Shown here: positions 1 through 11,530 of the stretch, piece by piece
How positions within the stretch are numbered: the stretch's first letter is position 1
How the letters are laid out: each line of letters opens with the position of its first letter
Origin: Sphaerosporella brunnea
Lineage: Eukaryota; Ascomycota; Pezizomycetes; Pezizales; Pyronemataceae
Direction: 5' to 3'
Length of the DNA: 62,337 nt
Assembly: GCA_008704415.1 (NCBI GenBank)
Contig: VXIS01000288.1
Span: forward strand, 1-62,337
Translations under genes and position numbers: made by a program
The notes under the pieces: model-generated
What the model was told of the DNA's origin: nothing
The model's input: only the letters and a program-made list of their open reading frames with translations
Databases searched by the model: none

Positions 1-438
1 AAAAAAAAACAAAGCCGTCTCGCTGCTGTTGATTTCGCGCAGGAAGGCGCACTGGAAGGAAGCGATGGTGGGCAGATCTGGGAACTGCACAGGCGCGTCG
101 AGCGGGCATATGGGAGGGGGCCGAAAGGAACGGTCAGGGGATGACGCCGGTAAAGGAGGCGACGGTGGTGGAGTCGGCTGGATGCGCGACGCGGTGCGGG
201 TCGCAGCGGTCGACGAGGAGGCAGACGAGGGCGGCGGCGTGTGAGGTTGGCGACGAGAAACGGGCTCAGCACACCGCTTCTTCGCGGAAGCGGCGTCCTT
301 CTCAGCATGCTCGCGACGTCACTTGCGCAGGTTGTAGCGGGGCTGAGATTGAACTTCTGCGGGCGGGGCGTTGCGGCATTGCCGTTTCGCGCGGTCGCCG
401 GCGTTTGGATCGTCATGGGAGCGTTTGGAGGCAGGCAT
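1..438 (-). pseudogene. 5' part of an unknown gene, interrupted by one stop codon, runs off the left edge
   Basis: The frame opens at an ATG at 438 and stays open to base 1 except for one TGA at 319-321, about 40 codons in. The first 40 residues are basic and polar (MPASKRSHDD start, RAKRQC and RYNLRK motifs), which suggests a nuclear localisation signal. After the TGA the same frame continues with a Ser/Thr/Pro-rich stretch and then a more ordinary sequence ending in ETALFFF at the edge. The TGA could be a real disabling mutation, or lie inside a 45-bp intron with a poor donor (GTTCAA) that would keep frame. The window starts in a run of nine A residues, so assembly or retroposition effects at the edge are possible. 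Like its neighbour at 1011-1943, it has a basic N-terminus and the same orientation. Function is not recognisable. Confidence 0.4.
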
Positions 439-1010
439 GGTTGGGATTGAAAACGTGGTGTTGTGGTCGTGATGTTGTTGCGGCGGTGGGGGTTGACGGT
501 TTGTTGTTGGTGTTGGTTGTGCACGGCTGGCACCGGTTGGCATGGCAACCGTGACTAAGCGCGCTTGGCGATAGCTGGTACCGCCACAGCCGGTTGTTTC
601 CGCCACACTTTGGGTTGGGGTTGGGGCGGTGCAAATCGGCAACCTGACGCGTCGTCTCGCTGCGAGGCGGGTGGACGGGTTGCGGCGCCCAGATCCACCG
701 CGGAGCTGCACGCGGAGGTTGTGGCACCGCGGGCGGCGGCAGCGGCGGCGCGGCTAAGCGTTCACGGTGCACGGCCGCTGTTCTGACACCGGACATGGAC
801 ATGTTTTCGCAAAATATGGAATTCGCTCGCACACGAATCATCATGCAAGCCAACAAACAAAACGCGTAAACAAATGGACATCGTCAATCGCAAGTCGCTC
901 GCACACGAAACATCAAGCAAACCAAGCAAACAACACGCGCAAACAAATGAACATCGTCAATCGAAAGTCATCGATGAAAACGCAGTCCGCACCCCTCCGT
1001 TCCTGCCGCT
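439..1010. other. intergenic, 572 bp
   Basis: GC-rich sequence between two minus-strand genes. I see no gene in it. Its right end holds the two-copy 72-bp repeat listed at 824-967. Confidence 0.5.
824..967. repeat. two-copy tandem repeat, 72-bp period
   Basis: A unit beginning CGCTCGCACACGAA occurs at 824 and again at 896. Both copies continue through an A/C-rich segment into a shared ATCGTCAATCG motif. It lies just past the stop codon of the 1011-1943 gene, in its probable 3' untranslated region. Confidence 0.6.
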
Positions 1011-1943
1011 TCACATCACCCGCTTTGCCCGCTCGGCAACCCGCACACTCCTGCGTGGCCCGGTTCCCGTCGCTCCCACCCGACGCTTGGCTTGAGCAAC
1101 CGCTGCAGATCTGCTCCGCGCGGCCTGCGGCTGGTGCCACTCGTCCCCAGCTGCGAGCGCATGCAAAAACGACGTCGCGAATGCAACATTCCACGACCCG
1201 CTCGCTTCCCACGCCACTGCCTCCCCGACGCGGATGTCGCCCGACACATCGCCCCGCTCCACGGCGACAAACTCGCGATCGGTGAGAACGTATCCCCACT
1301 CGCAGCCATTCGCGTTCATGTACGAGTGAACCTGGCTGAGTACCTGCCGGTACTCGAGGTCGTGATGGCTGTCCAGCGGCGCGTGTCGCCACTCCGACCG
1401 CCACTTCCAAGACACTTTCGTATCCCCCACGACGCGTATCTCTCGTGCCGGAAACTTCAAGCCGATTCGATCGGCTTTGATGCCGGCGACCTCGTGGCCG
1501 GGGCGGTCGAGGAGTCGATATCGGCAGGCGCGTAACCCGCGATTCAAGTGCGCCGTCAGCGCGCGCACGGTGAACTCGGCAACTCCCAACTCCGAGGAAA
1601 CGGCCTTTTCGTCGTCGTCTTTCTGAGGCGTGATCTCGACGGGCGACTCGTGTACTTGGGTGTCTTCCAACGCGGCGCCAAATTTCGTGATGCACGATGC
1701 GAGAGAGAACTCGGTCCACGTCGCAACTGGATGGAGAATGTCGTGGTAGCTGCATTCGCGCTTGTTGCGCTTATTTTTTCCCGGTCGCGCCGTCGACGAT
1801 ACGCGAGGGGGCAGTACGGAGAAGTTGACGAGGAACGAATCGAGTGGGATGGATCGGGTGAGAGATTTCCGTTTGCGGGCTTTGTTGCGCGGTGTCTTGG
1901 GCGGGTTCGCGGTGCGGGCGGGGTGCGCGCGGCGGGGTGCCAT
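1011..1943 (-). CDS. PD-(D/E)XK nuclease-like fungal protein, 310 aa
   Basis: A single uninterrupted frame. The start at 1943 was chosen because its context (CCACCATGGC) is an ideal Kozak site; the frame stays open upstream, but only through a Gln/Asn run made by a trinucleotide repeat. Residues 1-70 are basic and probably nuclear-targeting. The middle to C-terminal half carries ADRIGL about 15 residues before VVGDTKVSWKW, then a YRQVLSQVHSYM helix and a GYVLTDREFVAVER strand pair. Acid, about 15 residues, then D-T-K, followed by a QV..Y helix, is the layout of a PD-(D/E)XK (restriction-endonuclease fold) core. Fungal proteins with a GDTK..KW motif are known as an uncharacterised family; membership here is by motif only. 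It could be an active nuclease or an inactive DNA-binding relative. The C-terminus is basic. No intron is needed. Confidence 0.7.
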   Translation of the reverse strand: MAPRRAHPARTANPPKTPRNKARKRKSLTRSIPLDSFLVNFSVLPPRVSSTARPGKNKRNKRECSYHDILHPVATWTEFSLASCITKFGAALEDTQVHESPVEITPQKDDDEKAVSSELGVAEFTVRALTAHLNRGLRACRYRLLDRPGHEVAGIKADRIGLKFPAREIRVVGDTKVSWKWRSEWRHAPLDSHHDLEYRQVLSQVHSYMNANGCEWGYVLTDREFVAVERGDVSGDIRVGEAVAWEASGSWNVAFATSFLHALAAGDEWHQPQAARSRSAAVAQAKRRVGATGTGPRRSVRVAERAKRVM

Positions 1944-1950
1944 GGTGGAC

Positions 1951-1996
1951 TTGTTGTTGTTGTTTTGTTGTTGTTGTTGTTGTTGTTGTTGGTGTT
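1951..1996. repeat. (TTG)n microsatellite in a 5' leader
   Basis: About 15 near-perfect TTG units directly upstream of the start of the nuclease-like gene, on its 5' untranslated side. If translated in frame they would add a Gln/Asn run, but the strong Kozak ATG lies downstream. Confidence 0.8.
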
Positions 1997-3989
1997 GGGA
2001 CTCGGCGCTTACAGATGTTGTAACGTAGATTACCCGGAAGTCGGCTAGGATGGCAGCGTTTGGTAGGCCGCCCTGGCAGGGCAAGATTAATCACCAAAGC
2101 TGTAAAGAATGGGGCCGGTGAGAGGAAAGGGCGAATCTGCAGGGCAGAGGTGTAGAGTCCAAGGTTGGAGTAAGAACCAAGAACAAGAGTGAATGGTTGT
2201 ATATTTCCTGCGACTAGGGGTACAGAGACCTATTGCGCTCCTCCACTTAGTATTGTCCCGATAATCGTCCACCGGCCTACCAAAAGCCCATATGGTATGG
2301 GCCCAACCGCAGCTCCTCCCCACAAAGACACACGCAGAGGCAGGAGGGGTACCGGCAATCTCACAGGAAGGAAACAAAGAAACAACAACAAAGGAAAAGG
2401 TGGTCGAGCAGTGCCCAACATACAGACCCAAGGTTCGTCCATGCTGGCCTGCTGGTACGCCGCGATAGCTTCGCACACTGAGCTTCTTGTCTCGTCCAGC
2501 CGCGAAAGGGTTGCGGGATCTGACTCCGAGCACAGTTTCACGATACTTGCCCTGGCGGATATCCTGGATGATTCCGGTGGACGAGCGATGACTGCAGCAC
2601 AGATCAACGCCAACTCGATGCGGAACGCCTACAAGCACAGTCTCGAGGCCACCCCCCCCCCCGCCATCCATGATCAGCTGGGAAATAAGCTGAGCGGAAG
2701 CATCTGTCTCGCGCGGCTGGGTGACATCCGTGCCGGTGAACTCTGTGGTCCCGAATTGAGTGGAGATTCACATCGTGGTAACGCCATACCTCCAGCACCC
2801 CAGTCGGCGGTTCTGGCTGAGCTTTTACAGCGCCAGGGTACTACCAGGAATGGACCGCGGACGCCGGCGAACGAGGGGGATGCGACTTGCTGATACCCGC
2901 CCTGCGTAGTGAGCAGTTTTTGTTGGTTTTTGTTTTCATTCCCATGTTGCGTTGTATGTTTTGCACATTCATTTGCTTTGTGTTTTCTGCTGCTCTTTTT
3001 TGATTGTTTGCAATGGGTAATATGATGCTTGCTCCCGATACTCACAACGGTGGTTGTCTCCTAACCTGGCCGGGAAACCTTTGGTGCGAGACTGACTTGC
3101 ACTGCGCCCGCAATCCTGGTGGCGGTGCGTGAAGATGTGACATCGTGTGACTCTCCATGTCCTTCAATATGCAACTTCCATCGGGCCAAAACTCAATACA
3201 ACCCCACAAAACAATGCCACCGTGCACGTTGTACGACCGCAATACACTCACCGGGTCAGCGTTCGTTGCACCACTGTTGGCCGAACCCAGCGTAAGAACC
3301 TCCACCGTGATCTTTCAATAGATACAATTGAGACCAGAGCGATTGATACCCTTTTGGCACTGCAAGACATGGCTGTGCGTGGCAGTCGGCATGTGTGCAG
3401 CGTCAAGGACATGGGCGGTGGATCGGCGTGTTCTCGCGTCAATGGTACTAAGGCGGCGAGCCCACGGCCACCCCGAAATGGCGGCATGGCCAACAAACAA
3501 CGCGAAATGTGTCGTGCGGTGGTTGCAGGATTAATACCACATGATCCTGCACACATTGACAATGTTATTTGCCATACTGCGAGCTAAGCAACGCGCCAAC
3601 ACATTCAGATTCCGGACCCTCCAATCTCACGCTGCGACCTGTGACATGCTCGGAATAGCGACCACGCGTCGTGGGTTGCTTCTGGTTGAGAATTCAATTT
3701 TCTCCCCGCGCCCTCAACACTTTGAAGCCGCCAAAGCTAAGCGCGACCACGGCCAGGTTCAAGAACATGCCAGCACTAGAGACCATCCGTCGCTGAGGTA
3801 TGATGCTGAAGTCCTGGTATGATGGAGGAAGCTCGCAACTATCGCGTCTGCGAGCCAACGAGTGCCCATTGAATCGAAATACAAAGCATGCGCCGGCGCG
3901 GCCAACCAAGGCTCAACCCCGTCCTCCATCTCCATCCTCGTTCCTCCACTCAATCTTCATACTCCTCCTGTGTTTACCCGGGTGCGGCA
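1997..3989. other. no confirmed gene; several overlapping weak reading frames
   Basis: Three moderately long frames overlap between 2087 and 2893 (one plus of 234 codons, two minus of 194 and 127), and minus-strand frames lie at 3042-3562. None shows a recognisable domain or a convincing splice pattern. Because both strands are open at once, no choice can be defended. The region directly upstream of 1943 should hold the promoter of the nuclease-like gene. Confidence 0.4.
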
Positions 3990-3997
3990 GCAATGCC

Positions 3998-4835
3998 CAG
4001 GGGTCCCAATAGTACGGCCAGTCCGGCTTTTGGCCTCCCCTGAACCGGACTGTTTGAATCGGGCTTATGACATTCCGGCCCGTTTGGACCAGGCTTTTTC
4101 GAGCGAGACCCAGGTGCCTACAGGGCCCGATCAGGGCAAGAAAGCTCCGGTACCTACAGGGCCCGCCAGGCACCTGACAAATCATTGCTATAACAAACAG
4201 GAAAGGACTACATAAAGAAATTATACGCAGCCCGCTGTTCCAAATCAACCAGCATTGCTTCGACCTAGCGAACTTGAGAGCCCGCTCCATACAACAAATC
4301 TTCCCTCGCCCAAGATTTCAGACATTCGATCGCTTCAATGACATCGTCACCCTGCTTTGAGCGCTGGTCTGTGATGGTGTAACGGCCTCTAGGAAGGTAG
4401 TCAGCATCACGTCAGCATTTGCAATCTGCTACGAACTGCGGCACATACCCGGGGTGCAATTATCGGATGCTGCCAATGGCAAAAGTGCGGGGAATCTTGG
4501 ATCTCTCAGCATTTGCAATCTTCTACGAACTCCGGCTCATACCCGTGGTGCAATTATTGGACCCTGCCGACGGCAAAAGTGCGGGGGATCAACAAGGTTT
4601 TTGATTGCGATCGGCACCGCACATTTTCGTGAACCGCCGGGAGAGCCCGACCATGACGACGATCTGCGCTTTTAGCGTCGCCCTGGTTCACCGGGCCCGG
4701 GCGGCACCTATCAGATATCCAGGCCTTGTGAACATCGGCCCGAATCTATCAGGCTGCACCAACCGTCGGCCCGACCTGACCCACTCTGTCGGGCCCCGTT
4801 TGGACTGGCGGGCGCCCGGACTATTGGGACACCTG
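3998..4835. mobile_element. non-autonomous hAT element, copy A1, with target duplication
   Basis: The left end is CAGGGGTCCCAATAGTACGG; the right end read in reverse is CAGGTGTCCCAATAGTCCGG. The element is flanked by a perfect 8-bp duplication, GCAATGCC, at 3990-3997 and 4836-4843. An 8-bp duplication with CAGGG-type termini is characteristic of hAT transposons. At 838 bp it is too short to encode a transposase. Its sub-terminal sequence (CCGGCCCGTTTGGACCAGGC and neighbours) recurs in copies A2, A3 and A4. Confidence 0.9.
4413..4590. repeat. 94-bp tandem duplication inside hAT copy A1
   Basis: Two diverged copies of a unit beginning CAGCATTTGCAATCTNCTAC start at 4413 and 4507. Each ends near GGCAAAAGTGCGGGG. 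I did not see this duplication in the other copies of the element. Confidence 0.7.
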
Positions 4836-4843
4836 GCAATGCC

Positions 4844-6638
4844 GCCGACAGCTCCCCCCAGTCTCCGAAGGGCTACTGAGACATGGAGCTGGTGGCTGAG
4901 AGCGAACGAGCACCGTGTGTGGTGAGGAACAGAGGGGGGGGGGGGGGGCGGCGTTGCCAGGCCCATAGGTTCCTGTGCCGGCCGGGCGAGCGGAGCCCAC
5001 CAGCCGGCCGGCCACCCACCATAGTGCAGCGTCTCCGTTGCTAGCCCACGGCTCGCCATGACATATAGAGACGTGGTTTTCTTACGGATATTGTTGTTGG
5101 AGAGTAAGCAGCGGATGCGGTATAGACGATGGTCAAAGCGTACGAAGCGGTGAGGACAAAACTTCAGAACGAACGCTGGGACCGCGCCATCTGCGCCTGG
5201 ACCGTCCCACATCGTCGACAATCTCCTCAATCCGACTGCGCTGACCTTTAATGTAAGGCTGTGCTGAGAGGATAGCTGCTGCTCAACAGGTGCAACTTTC
5301 CAGGCCTTCAGTACACACGGGGTTTTAAACCCTCTTTGTCTTTTGACCGGTCGCGGGGTTTGGAATGTAGCACTTCATACTTTAGTGATAGTGATTGACT
5401 TTCCGAAGTAGACGTAAGACGGATCATAGTTGTGGAAGAAAACCTGAAGCGGTACCAAACACCTTCCCATCGTGCCGTTGTCGCCGAAACGCTGCCTTCT
5501 TCGCCACCTTTCCTCGCCACGAGCTGCTCCGACCACCTTGTCCTCCAATAACGCTCGTCTATCATTTTCTCCCTGCATTGGCACCGTTATTGTCCTCATC
5601 GTCATCGTCGCCGCCATCATCGTCCTTGTCATTGTTGTCGTCGTCCGCCTCTCCACCAATGGCTTCCAGCCCGTGCGTCTTTCTTCGGCTGATGATCAGA
5701 CTTTTACACCTCGGTGCGTGCTGCCCTAAACGGGCGGTTTTTGAGCGAGAATGGAAGAGATGCCTGGGAAGGGAAAGGTAAGGTATCGGGATCCAATTTT
5801 GGGGACAACAATTGACTCTCCAAGCAGCAGCGCGTTCACTGCCGTAGTTGAGACGTGGCTGACGATGAGCAGTCGATCCAGGTTGTTGGTGTTTCTTGTC
5901 CACAAACGCAGTACTGGGAACTAATGACTGAAGTTTGAGTCCGTAGTGTTCTGTGGCAAACGATGACCCTATGTCGAAAGACATGTGCACCGACGGTTTT
6001 GGAGGTGGCGGTGATGGAGAATAGGGGTGGTGGCAGAAACAAGCCTAGGGTTCCGGTGAACCGGTATTACACCGGTGGGAGAATACCGTGACTTGTTGTT
6101 TTGTGTTCACGTCAACATAGAGAAAGCTGGGTGGAACTGCAGGCCTCAGAGCGCCGTCAAGACTCAGTATTTATGGATCGAACAATATTGTTAATTACTT
6201 TCACGCGCGCACCTCGCCGTCACCCTCGCCTGCTTTCTCCCCATGTTCTGGTTGCTCTTGTTGTTCTCAAGAGTCCCGACCATGGTGCCGGCCCTGTTCC
6301 TCTATCCGACCTGAGTACCTGGGTCCCTTGATTCAGGGCTGTCCATCGGCCTGATCTTTAGGGAGCCGTTTCGTGGCCCGGCATTTCTCTGGGATCCAAA
6401 CCTCGCCGAAGCTCGAAAGACCTCTGTGCACGGTCATCTCCGGGTCAAGATGTGCGGCCATTATGCTGACAAGATCGCAGCGCAGTCCGTCATCCTTTTG
6501 TATCGATTTGCCCGTAAAGAAGTGTGCAGACATCAGGGAAGAGGTGAAAGGAAGGATCGAAGGTATGTAAAACGTTGAATGTTGTATCATCCCCTCGCTG
6601 CCACGCATCGCAACGCCGACCGCACAATGTACCGGGTC
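4844..6638. other. no gene recognised
   Basis: Contains a homopolymer run of G (about 4936-4948) and a TCATCGTC-rich low-complexity patch near 5590-5650. Open frames are short and without domains. Confidence 0.4.
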
Positions 6639-7371
6639 CAGTGTTCTCCACAGGGCTGGACGGTCTACCATAGTGCGGTTACGTTTGCGCTCGACCGAGC
6701 ACTAACGCGCTTCAGTCCGCGATTCATCACGGACTCGAAAACCTGGTCCATGTGTCCGAAGGACTGGAACAGCCTCCTGCGTTTCATTATGTAGTATCTA
6801 TGTGCCGTGAACCTGAATCCGCGAGCGGGGCGCGTCACGGTGGGGCAACATGTGCCGAAGAAAAACAATCTCCAGCTTTGCCGCTGTGACTCCACCATGA
6901 CTGCCGCTGCACATCTCGTTGCGCTGTTGCCACCCAACACAACGGCCTCCAAACGTAATCAACGCGCCAAGACAACGCTGCGGCCAGTTGGGGAACGGGT
7001 TATCCAGAACGTGCCGAGGCCCAAGAAGCTGCGGCTGATCCTCAACCAGCGACTGTAGATGATGATTTGCGCTTGAATCACTGGCAAGCAAAACGGCGGG
7101 CTCAACAGCGGTTGCACCGTGATGGGCTCATCAGGCGAGCCATGGTGACCTTACAGAGCTTGAGGAGATCCTAAATGCGGTCTGCATCCAGCAACCTGAG
7201 GGGGGCACTGTTTGACAGCCGGAGCGTGGGGTGTAAAGGGCATTTGGGGCGCGGGGAATACATCAACTATATGGCGGGGGTTTGGTATATGGGTCTTGAG
7301 GGCGCGGGCGGTTTGTATATAACAACCTTATGCAATACATTACTCCCGGGGAAGTATCAAGTCGATTGACT
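6639..7371. mobile_element. truncated TIR element, copy B3
   Basis: Begins CAGTGTTCTCCACAGGGC and can be followed by eye along most of the element at 40057-40757 (shared blocks include TTACAGAGCTTGAGGAGAT and TTTGGTATATGGGT). The homology stops at about 7371, where a LINE RNase H fragment begins, so the right terminus is missing. No coding function was found. Confidence 0.6.
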
Positions 7372-7790
7372 TTCGTGCGGCCGGTTGCGGCTTCCTTAGC
7401 AGCTTGCTCCGCCAGATCATTGCCCAACACGTCGGCGTGGCCTGGCAACCAGTGATATTCCACTGTCCGGGTCCGGGCGTGGTGGGTTATTGGCGTTTCA
7501 GGGTGGCCCGCGCGTCATCGAAAAGGCGGACACGGCCCAACGGGTTGTCTCAAACCATGGTGCTCGTCAGAGCCATCTCGAGGCCGGCGGAGATGCCAAC
7601 ACGTTGCGCATCGTATGCCTCCTTGTTGGCGCCGATAGGGTTAAGGTTGCGCGTAGGTACCACATGAAGGCACCAGGCCTTTCCTCTTTTATGCCAAGAA
7701 AGCACTTTTCTTCCGCAGCGATGTACAATTCAATGAGGGTGATGTTTTCGCCGATCGAATGCTTACCACAGCTGTGAGGCGTTGCTTCTC
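7371..7790 (-). pseudogene. LINE ribonuclease H fragment
   Basis: Reading right to left, one frame gives EYHWLPGHADVLGNDLAEQA, the C-terminal H/D motif of an RNase H1 domain from a non-LTR retrotransposon. Upstream and in other frames come FDDARATLKR and a PGPGQW segment, matching the FVDAQAALRRL and PGPGQW of the fuller copy at 15561-16855. Stops and frameshifts make it a relic. It abuts the truncated element B3. Confidence 0.75.
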
Positions 7791-9476
7791 AGCTGGGCCG
7801 GACTCGCGTGTTTTGGAATCGTCTCGCTGGGAGCCTTTACCGGCGGAGATGCTAACTTCGTGTTTACTACTACTACCATCACGCTCAGCATCACGCCAAC
7901 GCTGCGGCGTATAAATATTTGTGTCGCTTCGACCATGGATACCCCTCGCCGTCCCGAGCCGCTAATTGGCATCCGGTGATTTTCCTCCGCCGAGGTGCCA
8001 ACGATGAGGTTCAATACACCGGAACGTTCCAGTTCCTGGTTCGGGCGGGACTCACGTGGATGGACCTGGCAAGGCCATGTGCCCAAACCTGTGCCATCCC
8101 TCCCGACCAGTAGATAGGAGGCGGCTGGCGGCTCGACCACAGCCACACCGGAGGCAGACTGGTCTCCCGGTTTACCCTTGACTGGGTGTTGGCCAACGGC
8201 TTCACCGTCAACTCCGGCGCACTGGACGCGTTGTTGCAGGGTTTCGCGAAGTTCGCTCCGAACTCGAGACGATCGCCGCCTCGAGTTCGGAGTGGCGGAT
8301 TTCAGCGCGACGGGCGGTTCTGATGGAGGAGCTGTGGGACAAGAAAAGACAGGGTAAAAATTGACTGCGTCATATAGAAAACTTCGAGTGGCTTTGTTGC
8401 TGTCGCGCAACTACCTGTTTAACCAACACTTCCTACCACCTTGCAACTACGAACCTCGAGCGAAGCGGAACCTTCCCCAGCAGAGCTATGGCTCACGAAT
8501 CGACGGATGCACTGCCCCCCGGATGAACGTGCGACTGGCTTTCCAAATTTATCGCGAAACTGGGGTACGGTCGCTGTATCACGCACAAGTATCCTAGTTG
8601 AGAGAGTCGTTTCTCCCAAACTTGAGATCTTATTACCAAGAAGGGAAACAGGCTCTCGCAAACGCTGGTTGGGGCAGGATGATTTGAACCAGTGGGAACG
8701 TGAAAGATCAAGCAAGGAGGATGCGGGCGAGAGTGAGAGTGGATTGCAGGTTCCGACCGCATGCGGACGTCGAGAAATTGCAGCCAGTCAGTATACAGCT
8801 TATTTAGTTAGATAATTGACCGCCAATTGAACACCATTACCTAGGATACACAGTCCGCGAGCCTAAAGTCGTGTCGATACCTGAATCGGTTGAACACCAG
8901 GACGTGCGGCATCGCCGGCATGGGATTGACCGCCGCCAGGACCCGTAAGACGGCTGTTGGGAGGTTAAACGGTGGGCATGTCCACGCAGTGCAGCCCCAG
9001 GAGGACACTGGGTGCAGGCCTGTGGTGAGTGATCTCGAGCGGTGTGCGCCGCTGAAGGCTGGTGTACCTGGCCAGCGTGTCGTCTTCAGAACAGCGGTAG
9101 GTACGTCAGCCTGCCACCGCATGAGCGATAGCAGGAGGCGCTGTTTCCGCGCACATCGACCGCAGCAACGACAGCGACAGCGCCGATAGATCGCGCGGCG
9201 TTCGAACGGGCAGGACGCGTACACCCAGGTCAAACGGCCGGGGTGAGGCGGCGGAGGGTAGCACGGCGTGAGCGGCGAGCAATACAGGCTGGTGGGAAGC
9301 GTGGAATGGCACCGCTCGCTTCACGACGAATTTTGGCCAAAGAAACGACCATGATCACTTCTATTGAGATTGATATCTAGTTTGAATATCCACTACGATC
9401 CCTGACTGCTCGGAGAGCCAGAAACTGGCGGAACCCACCGCTCCACTTCCGACGCAGTCTTGGGGAAAGCAGACTC
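7791..9476. other. no gene recognised
   Basis: Short frames only, on both strands. No transposon ends, domain motifs or tandem repeats were seen. Confidence 0.4.
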
Positions 9477-10561
9477 CTAGGCCGCGCCCTTAGAATCGAC
9501 ATCTTCCTCGCCACGGGGCTTGCCCTGCTCATCATTCCAGTCGAGATCTTCCTCCCCATCTGGAAGCTCCTCGCGGAGGGCGTCGCACAGCTGCTGCAGG
9601 GTCTCGTCGTCCACTGTAACACTGCATATTAGCACTCGGTCTCTCCGCATGGTGTTGGTACATACCATCTTCCATTCGCTGCGCACGCTTCAGCTGTTTG
9701 TCCGCCTCAGGCAAAGCCTCATACCGCTCAGGGGTCACACCCCAGAACTGTTTGAAACGTAAGGCCATGAGGTCCCGACTGACCTTGGACGGAGAATAGT
9801 GGATGGCGAGGCATACATCGTCTGGAGAAACCGAGCCCGCAGCTTCGTTGGGCGTCTGGTCATCTTCATCGATAAGGCCCTCGGCGTTGTTGTTTGCAGC
9901 CGACTTCAAGCCGTCCATGATGTGTTGAGCGTTGTCGGCCCCAAGCTGGGTCGCGACATTATCTTTTAGCCAGCTCCGGAATGATGACAGGTAGATATCT
10001 GGCTCCAGTGTGTGCGTGACCACGATTCGCATGTGATTGACGAGGGTTGCATTGGATGCTTCCAGCCCTGTCATCTTCTGCTGCACCTCAGTGATCTTCT
10101 GCTCCAACTCAGTGTTGCGCGCAATCTTGTGCTCCAACTCAGTGTTGCGTGCAATCTTCTGCTCCAACTCGGTGATCTTCTGCTCCAACTCAGTGTTGCG
10201 CGCAGTCAAGTGCCCAACCTGCTTGTGGATCTCGTTGAGCAGCTCCCAACTCGGCTGGGAGCGACGGTTCGCGTCCGCCGCAGAGCTCAACTGGCGGAAG
10301 GCGGCTGGGACGGCGGCAGGCTGCTGCTCTGAGTGTCAGCATGGACAAAGCCACGGCGCGTCGGGTATCGCTTACCTGCTGTTGACGCTTCGCGGTTGAG
10401 CAGGTTCCCTGGAACAGCGAGAACTCTCTGGCCGGTACAAGCACTGTAGCCTTCAGGTGGTATTCCGTCACGCTGGGACGCATGAGCAGGGTAGCGGTGA
10501 CCGCGCTGGACAGGCGCTGTGCGTGCCGGCGCAGCCTTATGGTGCTGCGCGGGAGGGTCAT
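9477..10561 (-). CDS. coiled-coil protein of unknown function, three exons, 325 aa
   Basis: Model: exons 10561-10376, 10320-9666 and 9613-9477. The start has an excellent context (GCCACCATGA). Intron 1 is 55 bp (GTAAGC...GCAG with a GCTGAC branch site); intron 2 is 52 bp (GTATGT...ACAG with a GCTAAT branch). The frame is kept across both joins and ends in a stop, which is strong internal support. Residues 1-62 are basic with an Arg-rich start. About residues 90-160 form a coiled coil built from repeats of ARNTELEQKIT, with Leu/Ile at heptad spacing. The C-terminal part is globular then acidic, ending in DVDSKGAA. No family was recognised. The coiled coil suggests self-association or a binding role, which is inference. 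No signal peptide or membrane segment is evident. Confidence 0.75.
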
Positions 10562-11027
10562 GGTGGCTGGAGTTGCGATGTGATGAATGTGTGAGCGTGC
10601 TATGTGGTATGTAGGTGAGAAGGGGCGTGAGGTTGGGTAAGGGGGGCACGCTCGTTTGGCGCGAAGCCCACAACCCTACGCGCAACCCTACTGCCGCCAT
10701 ATGTACCACCGGCAATCACTCGACCCAACTACACTCGAGGTGCCGAGGCACGGTGGAGTCGTTTTCTGTGGAGTACCATCCCCTGCACGAAGAAGTCACA
10801 TTTCGAACCCGTGGAAGAACAATATATCCACTCAGCACCGAACGTTCACGAGCCCTGCCGTTCTCAGTGCTCGCTTTTTGATGCTCAATGCAACCGTCAC
10901 AAAGGTACCATCAAATCAAGGAAGCAAGCGATGGCATACGAAGAGAATATCATCGCCTCTTGCGATTGTTGAAACATTGTTACGTCCCGAATACTGGTCG
11001 CGGATGGGTGATGCATCCTTTTGTTTG
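10562..11027. other. upstream region of the coiled-coil gene
   Basis: 466 bp between the start codon of the coiled-coil gene and a LINE 3' end. It should include that gene's promoter. No other gene was seen. Confidence 0.4.
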
Positions 11028-11530
11028 TTTTAATCATATTGTATTCGGCCGCTTGCGGCCATGACATATGTAGACAGAAAAGACTATGCTACCCCTTCGG
11101 CGTAGCCAACTACTGAGGCCTGCGGCTGTTCTAAGGAAAGATGACTAAGGAAATCGCACCCGACTCGTAGAAAACGCCCCAATGGCACCACAGACAACAA
11201 GCGAAAACAGTCTCATAACAGGATGCCTCCATCAGGCCATGATCCGACTTTGGTAGTGCTCAGGAAGTCCATGACGGCCTCCGTACACCTATCATCCGCG
11301 AGTAGGGCGGAGGTGGCCGTCGTCGGCCAGGGCTTTCACACTCCTCCCTTCGTCGCATCCGAGACCCTCCTCCAGAGGACCGGTTGCTCGTTCTTCCACC
11401 CCTTGCAAAACTTGAAAAGGTGGTCCCGCGTCTGGACTGCGCCGGGTGATTCATACTATTGCCGCCGTCACCCAACCACCACGGAACGCCGGCGCGCAAG
11501 CCAAAAACCACCGCCGCATCAAACGACGGG
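11028..11530 (-). pseudogene. 3' end of a LINE element, copy 2
   Basis: On the minus strand one frame gives VQTRDHLFKFCKGWKNEQ and then, after a frameshift, ALLADDRCTEAV. These match the zinc-knuckle C-terminus of the LINE at 15561-16855. The 3' tail at 11028-11100 is a GGCCGCAAGCGGCC hairpin followed by GAATACAATATGATTAAAAC, shared with two other copies in the window. Confidence 0.8.

Noticed and set aside
2087..2893. Three overlapping frames of 127-234 codons
   Set aside because: Both strands are open, no domain or splice signals favour one, and starts are weak.
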